DNA of 64,000 bases. It comes from Macropodus opercularis. Lineage: Eukaryota; Chordata; Actinopteri; Anabantiformes; Osphronemidae. Positions 22,701 through 34,700 of the stretch are shown piece by piece. The notes under the pieces are model-generated. The model saw only the letters and a program-made list of their open reading frames with translations, was not told the DNA's origin and made no database searches. The stretch's first letter is position 1, and each line of letters opens with the position of its first letter. Where the stretch lies: the NCBI GenBank assembly GCA_030770545.1, contig CM061100.1, positions 751,501 through 815,500 on the forward strand, read 5' to 3'. The position numbers and the translations under genes are program-made.

Positions 22701-25700
22701 TGCTGGAGGCTACCCAAAGATCTGAAGAGGGACGGAGGGAGGAGGAGCCACGTGGGCAAGAAAGCACATTAGACAAACAGGAGCAAGAGAAGAACCGTCT
22801 GCAAGGGCTGCGTTTGTTCAGACAGGTCACTGACTCCACTCTCCTCATTAGCATCTGAATCTACAACAGAGGGATAAAAGACAGCCGTCGCTAAGCCTCG
22901 GTCTTCTGCCACTGAGGGAAAACCTCTTCTAGGCGGCGAGGGAGCCGACTCGTCTCCCATCTACACGGCTGTGGAGAATCCTAATACGGTTACGGTCATG
23001 GCTCTAACGTAGGACATATTCAGACTAAAATGAAGGCACCGAAATCAAAGCTCTATGCAACATTTTCAGATTCCCAGTCTGATTCAGAGCGACTTGCTGA
23101 GCACGGCCTACCTGTGTGAACTGCCGAGTCCTCTGTAGGCCTTCTCCTGATCCTGGATGTGGTTGAGACTCTGAGCCACCGCCAGGTGCTTCTCATAGCA
23201 CTGAATCGCCTCTTCATAGTCTCCCAGAGCATCGTAGCAGTCGGCCAGGTTCCCATAGGCCCTGCCTCTGTCCAGCATGCTCTCAGTTCCGCTCAGCTGC
23301 TGCAGCATGGCCAGCTGCTGCTCGAAGTAGCCAATGGCTTCCTCAAAGCCCCCCATGTTTATCTTGGTGATGCCCATGTTCCCGTGGACCTGGGCTTCTA
23401 GTCGGGCGTCTCTGAGCCCCTGCGCCAGGCCCAGCTGGCTCTCGTAACACTGGAAGGCTGTGGCGTAGTCTCCTAAGGCCATGTGCACGGCTGCCAGGCG
23501 GCCGAGGGCGCGGCACTCCCCGTGTCGGTCGCCCACGTCCTTTCGGAGGGTCAGCTCCTGGCTGTGCAGGGACAAGGCTGTGTCCAGTTGGCGGAGCAGC
23601 CTAGAGGGAGAGGAACGGTCAGGCAAAGCAAAGCCAGTCACACAGTCGCCATCTTTGTCGGCCCACTTACCTGTGAACTGATCCCAGTGCAGAGTAGGCG
23701 TCAGCCTCCATCTTCTGCTCGCTGACCTCCTGAGCCAGGCTCAGCTGTTGCTGGTAGAACCTCACGGCGCCTGAAAGGTCGGCCCGACAAACGCACACGT
23801 CGCCGAGGTTCCCGAAGGCCCTGAACACGGCCTGCTGACAAAAGCACAAAGCCTCTGATTACTGACAGCTCGCTGCTCAGGGGACTCGTGTCACAGTTCA
23901 CGGCTGACTGAGGCGACCTGCGTGTGATCCAAGGCTTGGGCTAGAGACAGCAGGTATCTCTGACACTCCTCGGCTTTGCTGTAGTCCCCCAGGGCTTTGT
24001 GAGCCAGACCCAGGTTACAGTAGGCTTTAGCTTGGGCCAGTTTATCCTGGAGGTCCTTAGCCAAGGCCAGATCCTGCTCATAATACCTAGAACAGGACAT
24101 TTACACCGGATGTGAGACAGGAAGACTGTGAAACGTCTATTAGCCTGGTCTGGACGCTGTCTCCCACCTGACAGCGTCTCGGTACTGTCCCAGGCAGAAG
24201 TGAGCGTAGCCCAGGTTGTGGCACACTTTGCCTTCTCCCTCCAGGTCCTGCAGGCCTGGGGCCAGGGCCAGGTACTGCTGGTAGTACGGCAGGGCCTGAG
24301 CGTATTCGCCCCTCCAGCTGTGGAAGTTGCCCAGGTTTGCTGCAAATAGGAAAAACATAAAGCTCAGTAAGGGTTCGTTCCAGCGCCTGTCTCCTCAGTG
24401 CGTCTCCCTCCCAACTTGCCCAGTGCTCTGGCTTCGCTTTGAGTGTCTCGCAGCTCCCGTGCGATGCTCAGGTGATGGATGTAGTGCTGGAGAGCCCTGT
24501 CGTGAGCGCCCAGTGCCTGGTACGCGACAGCCAGGTTGCCGTGAGTGGAGGCCTGCGACGGACGGTCGTTCACCTGCAAACACAGACATTTCACACGTTT
24601 TTCCAACGTGAGCGCTGAGATGTTTCCTGAGAACAGCGAAGAATTCACCTCCAGGGAGATCTGCAGCTCCTGTCGGTGGTACCGCACGGCTTGGTCGTAG
24701 ATGCCGAGCGCGTGATAGGCGTTGCCCATGTTTCCGTAGGCCCTGCCCTGGGCAGCGTAGTCCCCCAGCTCCTGGACGAGGGACAGGTGGGCTTTATGGA
24801 GCCTGAGCGCTGCCTCGTATTCCCCCTTCATCTGGTGTATGATGCCTGAGGTAGGAGCAACAGTTTATGAATTGATGCGCTGTTTCTGCAGTAAAGCAAA
24901 CAGGAGGAGGACAGATGAGCGAGGGGTCAGGAGAGGGGGGAGTCCAGACACCAGATGGAGGAGGCTGCGTGTGGTTTCCTTGTGAGAGAGGACGAGCATC
25001 CTAACGGCGCGGCACGCTGCCAGCTCTGCTGCACACTAAAATCAACCATGCTGCTACAAACCAGGTTTGTCTGTGGATGCAGGTCCATTTTTGTCCCCAA
25101 ATCAGAAAACACGCTGCCAAACGTGGAGGAAAGAAGATGCAGTTTGGTTCAACTACTGCCTATTTGACTTATGACTTAAAGGCTGTTGACAGCTCACAGA
25201 TGTTAATAGTTATAGTTGGTTGGGTCTTGTCATGGAGCCTCCACATCATCTACACCTGAATTCAATCAATATTTCATCACAAGTGTGCAATTAAACACTG
25301 TGATCACCTGGCTCCTCCAGAAACAGCATCAATAACGATTACACTGGTACGACGCAAACAGAAGCAGTTGCATCTTTAATTTGCTGATTCTCTGCGTGTG
25401 TCAGGTCATTCGTGCTCTCTGACCGACGACGTCCAGGAGGAGGAGAAGGAGGCTGCCGTTCACTCTCACAGCTGTGTTTGCCCTCGGCAGCACTGAGGGA
25501 TGAACCAAATGCATGAGCTGTTTTAAACCACTAAGGAGTTCCACTGGGGAACATAGGAGGAGACAAGGGAGGAGGAAACGAACAAGGAGGAGACAGAAAC
25601 AAGAAAGGAGAGAATAAGAGAGAAGGATGAATGAGGAGGTAAGAAGAGAGGAGACATGAGGGTGGAGGCTTGTCCCGGCAGCGCTCTCCACAGGACAATC

Positions 25701-28700
25701 GAATCATCCATAAATGATGAGTGCAGCCGTCACACTGACCAGGTGTCCAGTCAGCGGTGGCGTCAGGTTCCCCTGCTCTCAGATTTCACCGTGGCCGCAG
25801 AAAACTAAACCCACTCGGTAAAAGCTGTCATGTGATAGGTCCTACACAAAGCCAGCGATCGACGCCGCGGGTCCACTCAGCCCAGCCAGCCTTGTCTCAA
25901 AGCTCTAAAGATTCATGAAGAGGGAAACCCAGCAGACCGCACTGAGCACCACCAGCAGAACCAGGCCGGGCATCTGCCTCCACTGGTTGGGGTGAGAGGA
26001 CGGAGAAGAGAGAGCAACCAGCAAAACAAGCAACGCTGCAGCTGCGTAAATCCCACGTCTGGAGGAACCTACCCAGGTTGGAGGAGGCTCGGCCCTGCGC
26101 TGCTCTGTCCTGCAGCTCCTGAGCGATGTCCAGCTGGTGCTGGTGGTGCTGACGCGCCCTCTCCAGGTCCTGAGGATCACACCAACGTCAGCATTCGGGG
26201 CAGCCGAGCGCCGCCGGCTTTAAACGCTTCCACACCCACCTGCATACACCGAGCGGCGTGGCCCAGTCCGGCGTACGCCCGCATCTCGATGGCTCTGTCG
26301 CCCAGCTCCCGCGCCAGCTGCAGCACTCGGGTGTGGAAGGACACGGCCTTGTCAAAGTCCCGCTGGGAGTGGTAGGCGCTGCCCAGGTTGCTGTAGGCCC
26401 GGGCCTCCTCCCGCCGGTTCTCCAGCGCCTGCCAGTCATCAGACACCAAATCAGCGTGATGTGCGAAAACATGTCCATTCATCAAAGCTTCACACAACGA
26501 CCAAAGATGGAGGCGCAGCTAACAGATGATGCCTTTATGTCACAAGCTGCCACAAACTAAATCTCACATTTTGGAGAAACCCTAACAACAGACGACCCGT
26601 GTTCATGTTTGGTGAAACGCTACCACGTTACTGCAGGAGTGAAATGTGCACGGCTGTGTCTTTGTCAGGGCTGTAGTGGAACATTTGGATGAGCATTAAA
26701 TACTATAACTGCAATAAAAGACCCTGTTTGTCGAATGAGACACGCAACGACGCATCCAGTAAATTCAGCACACGATGGGTTTACGTTCGTGTGTCAGTGC
26801 ACAGAGGAAGCTTTGACTCATCTAGAACAGCTTTCACCTTTGCGATTTCCAGGTGCTGCTCGTGACACTGCACGGCGTTGGCGAAGTCTCCCAGCGCCGT
26901 GTACACGGAGCCCATGTTGCCCAGCTGCCGGGCCTCGGAGAGCTGGCGCTGGGTTTGTCTGGCCAGCAGGACGCACTGTTTGTGGCTCGCCAGCGCGTTG
27001 GGGAAGTCGCCGATGGCAGTGTAGACGTGGCCCAGACTGCTGAGGGCGGCGGACGCAGCCTGGAGGCGCAGACACACACGGCAACATAATTAGAATGTTA
27101 TAATAATTCTGGTACGTAAAGCCACAGTGCATGCTGGGATGTACATTTACTCAGGTGTATCTAACTCCAGACAGTGATAAATGTTGATGCTGCTCTGATG
27201 CTGTCTTCATTTTTCTGGGTAATTTGTTGCCCAGGCCTCCAGAATATTTCCCATGACATCCAGCGATCGATTGCAATCACTTCAGGATTAGTTAACAAAC
27301 GAGTGGGAAGGTTTCTCATTACTAAGGCGAGACTTCAACGACTCTTGCTTCTAATTAGACGAAGGGAGCTGACGTGACCACAGTCTGTGCAGGTGGGCGA
27401 CGGTGGTGGATGGTAGGGATATATTTAAAAGCCTGAAGAGGCTCAGTAATTAGCAGGAGGAGAAACCGGGAGACCGTAACAGAACCAGGCGCCTCGGGCT
27501 GAGGTCACACGACGAGTACTTAACACTGAGTCGCCTCATCCATAGAGGAGTTAAGACGAAAGCATGAGCTGCACCGTACGTAGACGAGCATGAAATGCAG
27601 GAGACGAGGAGGAGAAGCTGTGAATTATTAATGGAGGACTGTTAGCATGTTGGTTCTGCTTTCAGAGCCTGAAAACAAACCAGAGCGGCCAATAAATCTG
27701 TCAATTAAATGAAAACGACATGGCTGCACCACTGACTTCATTGCTTTTCATGTCTATGAAGTAGTTCATAACTAGCTGTTGGCTGTATCTGATGAGAACA
27801 GAGCACGATGCTGCGAGCGGCTGAAACCGATCCAGCAGGTTTTAATGTGACGCTCTGTTGTTTGCAGTGTGTTCAGTCATGTCTGTTGCCATTCGATGTC
27901 TTTATCTGAAGCAGATAAATACCGTAAAGTGAAAGCTTCTGGTCTTTACCCACAGCTGAAAACAAGTCTGACGCCCTGGGATCTTTCTTGCAACATGCGT
28001 CATGTGCTCCATGTATCACAGGAATCATGGGACACGCGCTGAAGGCCTGCGAGGTTAATCGCGTCCTGTGGTTGGAAGCTCTTTTTACGGTGTGTGGCGT
28101 TGGTCATTTGTTGCTGTGTCACTATGGAGACTTCAGAGAGGGACGACCTCTGACCTTCTGGAACGCGGCTCCATTCACCAGAGCATCCACGGACGCACCG
28201 TCGGAAATATCGCGCGTTAATATGAAAACGGTAACAGACGTGAGCACGGAAGCCAATAAATAAAAGGAGACGCATCCGCTCTGTCCCACAAACGATGCCC
28301 ATGAGCAAACTGAACCTGGGCCGACACCGTGTTCTGAAACCAGAGAAACGGAGCCAAACGGACCTGCAGTGAAATTCTAATTACCGTCAGCTGCTCTTTT
28401 CATTTCTGTGTGTGTTCATGAGGTACGACAGCACACAGCCACTCAAATCCCAATTCCCAACGAAGTGATGAGTGTAAACACATAAAATCCAGTTGACGGG
28501 TCTCCGAGCCCGAGTCCGGAGAGGAACATTTAATAAATGTGTGTACAGTCGAGTGTTTGATTTCCCTCCAGAACACACACGAACAGTCCAATCACGCTGT
28601 GTCTGGGCCTCTGAGCCGCAGCAGGCGACCGTTGCTTATGTCTGTGTTTGCCGAGACTGACAGCTGCTGTCATTCTGCACAAAAAGGAAAAGCCCCAGCA

Positions 28701-31700
28701 TCCGGTCTGGCACCGCGCTGCGCGTGTGGACAAGACGGGAGGAAGCCGGAGACAAGGCTGAGTCTTCGAGAGGTCAAAGGTTGGGAAGAGGGGCGAGAAG
28801 GACATAGGGACACATGCGCAGAGAAGCCAAACAGCTGGAGGACAACAACATTAACGAACCCGCCCGTCCAGTCTCATCAGTGCAGCAGTAGCTTCAATCT
28901 GCAGATTTTAGACTAAGACCTAAACCAGAGTCTAGTCAAGCCTCCTAACGTCTTGACCTGTAACCACATTCACACGAGGTGCAGTCACGTACTTCTCTGT
29001 CCTTCTGCTTCATGGCCAGAACCAGCTGGTGTCTGTGATTGGCCAGAGCTTCTCTGTAGCTGCCTTTGGAGAAGAGGGCTGAGCCGAGGTTCCCGTGGGC
29101 CCGGCATTCGCCTGCCTGGTCGCCTGTGGACGAGACAGCGGGCATTGACTGAATCGGTCTGGCTGCTGTTCCTCCCCTGGCGCCTCGCCCGCCTCCCTAC
29201 CTAAGGTCTTGGTCACCTCCAGGTCCTGCTGCATGTAGGTCAGGCTCTTCTCTGCGTTGCCTAGAGACCAGTAGGCCGCGCTGAGGGCAGAGAAGACCGA
29301 TCCACGCAGCTTCAGCGAGCAGGTGCCGATCTTCAGTCCCGCCTCCAGCACCACGACGGAGGCTCCGTGGAAGCCGTGGGTCAGCAGCTCCTGCCCGATG
29401 ACAGACACCACCACGAACGGGCTTTTGTCCAGCTTCATCTTCTGCAGCTGCTGGTAGGTGGGCTCCAGGGTGTCTGTGAAGAAAACAGCGTTTCAGAAAC
29501 ACAGTTTAAGCTCCGAGGCAACAGCGACGCCCAGACTCGAAGAGCCCGTCCGTCCGACCCTCACAGTCAACACCCGCCTAAAACATTTCCTGCACGGTTT
29601 TGATAGTGAAAATTGTACATTTGGCTCAGTCATCTACATTGTTTTTGCTGATGGGTGAGCGAAGTGAATTACTGAGGACCATCAACAGCTTATTCCAGCG
29701 TCCTGTTCGTATTTCAGCTCCTGGGCTGAAGCCTCAGTGGCTTCGTCGCCCTCTGTCAGCATCTACTCTACGTGTGTATTTTACTTCAGTCTGTGGGAAA
29801 CACAGTAAGCCGCCACTGGCCACTTTATTAGGAACACCTGTCTTCGTTTCAGCTTTCTCTCCTCTTGCTGCGTTTCCATTTGTTTGTGAGCCATCAGGGC
29901 ATCGTTTCACTCCTTCACATCGGTCCCAAAGGAGGCTTACTGAATAAAACAGCACAGGGAGAGACATCTCCGCTCTGTCAGACACCGCGCTGGCGCTCTG
30001 CCTACCTCTGAGGGGCGACTTCATGGCCGCCTCCACCATCCCCACCAGCAGCTGCAGGCTCTTGGGGTCTTGGGCGAGGCCGGAGGCGAAGGCTGCCAGG
30101 GCGTCTGCGTGGCGACCCAGGAACTGCAGGGCAACCCCCTGACGAAAGTAGGCCTGAAGGAGAAGACAAGTGACGAGATGAGTGGCTGTTAATCAAGGCG
30201 ACTCATTAGCATGATGTTACCTGGGTCAGTCAGGCGTGTAGAACACACACACACACGTTTCACAGCAACGTCACACTCAGCGAGTCGTGACGTCAGATTC
30301 ATTCAAGACTGTAACTTGGTTGTCTCTCCTTCCCCGTTTCCCTCTCATTTATCCTCCCTCCTCCCTCCTGTGTCACGACAGTGGATGAATGAAGACAAAG
30401 AGCTGTGGAATTAGATTACATGGCAGCTCCTGACACTTCCTGCTCCTGCGCCGCCTTTGTCCCGTCCTTGTCTCCAGACAGCTTCATTGAAACAAATGGC
30501 GCCGGGGTCACGTCTAATCCAATGCGCCGAGCCGTTCGACGTCGGCGACCGGCCGCGACGCCGTCGCACACTCGGTTAACACAAAGTGGGACAAATGGCC
30601 GGTGATCACAGCTGGACACACAACAGCCGGAATCAGCCGACGACTCCATGATAATCTGACAATCGGTATTTTAAGAGCCCAGAACCAGAATCAAACATCA
30701 ACCAAAAATAGAAATCAAATATAAAATCCATTTGACTGATACATTTCTGGTCTACAGCCTGAAATGGCAGCTCACCATTTTCAAAGCTTCTAACTCATAT
30801 TTCACTATCACACTGGCAGATGCAGCCAGTAAAGGCCGAAGGGCAGCAGCTCGGTGCCGGTGCCAGGGACACGGCGCCGCGCCCTCTGACCCCGGTCCGG
30901 GCTGGGCCGGAGTCTGGGCGACACACGGACGCCCCACCTGTCACCTCCGCTTAGCCCCGCCCCTCGCTCCGAAGCCGCTTCAGCAAGGACGAGTTCAGTA
31001 GCGTGAGGTGGAAAGGTTCTAATCACAGGAAGGCGTCGCTTCTCCCCTTATCACGGTGTAAACATGGCAGAGTCAGACAGAAAGTGAAGAGTCTGGCTCC
31101 GGCACCAGCTCCGCTCACTTCCTCTGCCCATTAGCTGTGGCTGCACCGCTGCCTGCTGGGCACGCGGGTCAGATCATCGCCTCTTCGTCTGGCTCCCCGA
31201 CCTTCAGCGAGTGCAGGGATCGATAACGAGACAAACCTGATCCTGGCTGTGAGATTTCAGCTTGTGGTCTTGTGTTATTGTACTAACGTGTGGCGCAGAG
31301 ACTTTCCAGCAGGTGCGTCGGCTACAGTCTGAGCTGAGCGGTAACGATCTCTAATTAATGTTTGCAGACATTTGCTGATCAGCAGTAAACACAGCAGCTG
31401 AGGCTGATGGGAAAACCAAAGTCATGGATGGTTTCTAGGTTCCACCTTGATGCTGGTTCTGGAGGTGAAGTCGGGTCAACAGGCCTCATCCACACCGAGT
31501 TCACAGGCAGCGACGAGGGGAGGTTTGAGTGTGTCGATGCACAGGATGAACAGATGCTTCAATTGCTCGTAACTCACATTAATCGAGAACAGATGGCGAC
31601 ACGAGTGGGGGACAGCGAGAGAGGAAGGATCCCATCAGCCAGACGTGATAGAGATGGATGTCGCTGCGTCGCCGTCACCTGATCCGGACACGGAGGAGCT

Positions 31701-34700
31701 GGATCGCATCGTTTCAGACGCCTCCTGACTGAAGCCGCATCAGCCTCGTTCCAATCGATCATCAAATCAAAGATTCAGCCTAATGAATTTAAGCCAGCGA
31801 ACCTCGCTCTGACCGATCATCACACAGGTTCTGACAGACCCGCCTGACACTGCAGAGCCAGCATGTTCACAGAATCTAAGCCAGAACAGAAGGATGAGGT
31901 CGAGGTCTGTCTGCACCCAAAGTGTTCCTGGTTCATATACGTCCCACAACGCGTGGAAAACACCTGAGCACAAACACATAATGAGCATGAATATTTACTA
32001 GGAAGCAGTAATTGAGCTGGAGCCGTCAGCGCTGCTGCCTTTGGGCCCGGGCCAGATGTTAACCAACCAGCTGTTGGCCCAGAACTCAGAACACTGGACA
32101 GATACGGATCTTAGAAAAACCCACACCCGGGTCAGAAGCGTGTTGGTTTCAGCAGGAACCTGCCGGTTAATGTGTGTGGACCATCTGAGTGAGACGCACC
32201 CAGACAGATGCTTGCACACACGTAATCCCAGTTAACCTCAGCGCCGCCGGTTCTTCCCCGGGAGAGCTACAGCAATTCCCTTTGTCTTCCCTGCCTGCTC
32301 TATCTTCAGAGCCAGACCTGGACTCGTTCCTCTGACCCGCTGGCGACGCTCGGCCTTCAGCACCGAGCAGCTCTCCTCTCCCGCTGGGTAATTACGCTGT
32401 CGCTCAACCGGCCGCTGCGTTTGGGTGCATGTGCTCGTGCAGGAGATCAGACGATCGTGTGACTGCGTGCGTGACCTGAGGGGTGGGCGGGAGCAGAGAA
32501 CTCAGACTTCTACCCATGACTCAGCCACTGAAGACGAACGGTTCTGGTATTTGACAGGTTAACCTGAGCGTGTGAACCAGGGACAAAGCTGCAACAGGGA
32601 ACCAGGACATCTAGACGTGGAACTACGTCCTGAGCATCCTCGTTCCTCCTGTTCGCTCCACACACAGCGTTTCAATTAGAGCCAAATCATCCAGGGAGCG
32701 ATGGGGACACCGGGAGGAGGACGAGGGAGCAGACGCCGTGGATGAGGCTCCCACTCAGCGAATCAGGGCCAGAACACTCATCTAATGACTCTCTACGAGG
32801 CTAATTAGAGGCTCTCAGTCGTGATCACTCAGAGAAGCAGGAGCAGCATCTGCTCGGTCGCCTCCCTCGGCCTGTTTGGTTCCGCTGATGTCCCAGCAGT
32901 TCTCCAGTGCGACTGAGTCGTTGACGACTCTTCTATTCAGCCTGACTAATCCAGTAAAAGGATTATCACATCTGAATACAGCAGACGCGAGAGGAGAGGC
33001 AGCGTTGCTTCCCTGGACGGCTTGTTTTACTACTGGTCTGTCGTGCAGCCGTTAGCTTGCGCTGCTCACACACCGCAGCCTGGTATTGGAGACCGGTCTT
33101 CATTTCATCTGAACACGTCTTCGTTCCAGCGTATTTTCTTCTGAATTATTTACAGCAAACATTCGTCCTCTGCTGCTGCTGCTCTTAACGCGGCGTTAAA
33201 CTGCACTAAATGAAGACTCCACACAAATAGACCTGACTTATTCCGTGAGAAGCACACGAGAGTGAACGTCTGACCATCAATGTCCTTAAATCAGCTGATG
33301 CTTCAGATTCCTGCTCTTCTTTAGCGGGTGACCAGTGGAGGCCAAACTGTCCGGAAAGACGAGCTCACACACACAGGTCCCAGCGGCCGAGACGTGACAC
33401 CACCATGATTCCTCCACTTACTCCCATCGTCCCATCAGCTGGACGCCCAGCAGAGCCACGTTAGCAGCCTTCACAGATAAAGTGAGTCCTTACACACGGA
33501 CGGAGTCAGACCAGGCTTGAGTGGCTGTAAAGTAAAGAGGACGGGGATCGTCCTCGCGTCCAGACCCTGCTCCTCCTCTCCAGAGACGAAGAGACAACAT
33601 GACGTGTCAGCAGGAGGGAATGAGATCAGAGAAATATGTGATTGGCACCAGTTGATGCAACAATGTGGCGATTATGAGGCGAACTTCCGAAGGCTTTAGA
33701 CACATTACACCTACGCGACGCCTCAGAAAGCCTCATTTATCAACACGACACAGCTCTGACAGGAAACTTCACAAGGCTAATAAACTGCTTTATTAGTGTA
33801 GTTGTGCCTGCAGCCGCTAACATCGTCTCGCTTTGCTGAGGAACACTTGCATCCATCATGTTCACTCAGACATTAGACTACATGGGTCAAGGAGGCATAA
33901 AGAGCGATGAATCAGCCAGTGAGCGTACGCTACGTTACAGGCCTCCTCATTAGACACGAACCTCCAGTGTTAGACATCTAACTGAGCCACCTACGTCCTC
34001 AGCGGCCGGATTCACCTGGGGCGGCTCCACCTCCGCCCCATCGCCGACGCAGGACGTGACCAAGAACCAGGTTCAGCCAGAGCAGCGTAACATGCTGGAA
34101 AATAAGAGCTTCAGGGCATGCTGCTCATTTTGAGGTTTCAAAATAAAAGCATTCCAAGGCTACAGCTCCATTGTGAGCAATATTCATCCTGGCATCCTGT
34201 CGGAAGAGAGGCCTCAGTCTGATCCCTGAGGAGGTTCTACCTGTTGACCGGGTCAGCGTGGAGCCTCTTCATTAGCTCATTAGAGTCGGCACCGTCTGCC
34301 CTTCGGTTCGCTCATCGCAGCCATTAGCTGTAACAGCTGACTGGACACACTCCTCTAGACGAGAGGGAACCTTCCTCCGCTGGGACTCATCTGCCTCCAC
34401 AGCTGCCTCCAGCGTGTGATCTTCAGCCAGGAACCAACTGTCACAACAACTGCCTGCTTATTTTCCCTCTATTGTATTAAAAACATGCTTATGAAAAGGT
34501 TAAAGGTCAGGGGACCACAACTTTCATGGGAACTGACGCTTGATGAGACTCCTAATCGGACATTAAGCAGACCTGCTGGAGTTTGACGCAGGATCCCGAA
34601 CGATCCAGCTGTGCTGGTGTAAAGCGTGATGTGGCGGAGTAACACGCTTTCAACACGCCACTGGTTAATGCTGACAGCTGGTCCCTGAAGGCAACTAAAC

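Larger units (their letters stand above)
20945..30153 (-). other. ttc28: ttc28 TPR array (exons 3-19)
   Basis: Exons 3 to 19 are 30006-30153, 29201-29473, 28993-29123, 26838-27059, 26240-26428, 26073-26169, 24649-24845, 24420-24573, 24168-24339, 23918-24086, 23671-23831, 23112-23600, 22529-22721, 22371-22451, 22009-22261, 21278-21387 and 20945-21074. They encode tandem 40-residue repeats of the TTC28/LGN-like TPR type. Recurrent cores include RAYGNMGNAYHALG, KAYCNLGLAHKALGDYSKA, RALGRLAAVHMALGDY and QAYGELGTLHSQLGNYEQA. Introns often fall at the same place in successive repeats, as expected from exon-wise repeat duplication. No repeat appears to be lost relative to mammals, although this was judged by memory alignment. 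The exon 10-11 junction uses a GC donor. Confidence 0.94.

Noticed and set aside
29815..29840. CCACTTTATTAGGAACACCTG, resembling the end of a common Tc1-like DNA transposon
   Set aside because: Only about 21 bp match what I remember of the element, and neither a partner terminal repeat nor transposase remnants are visible nearby.
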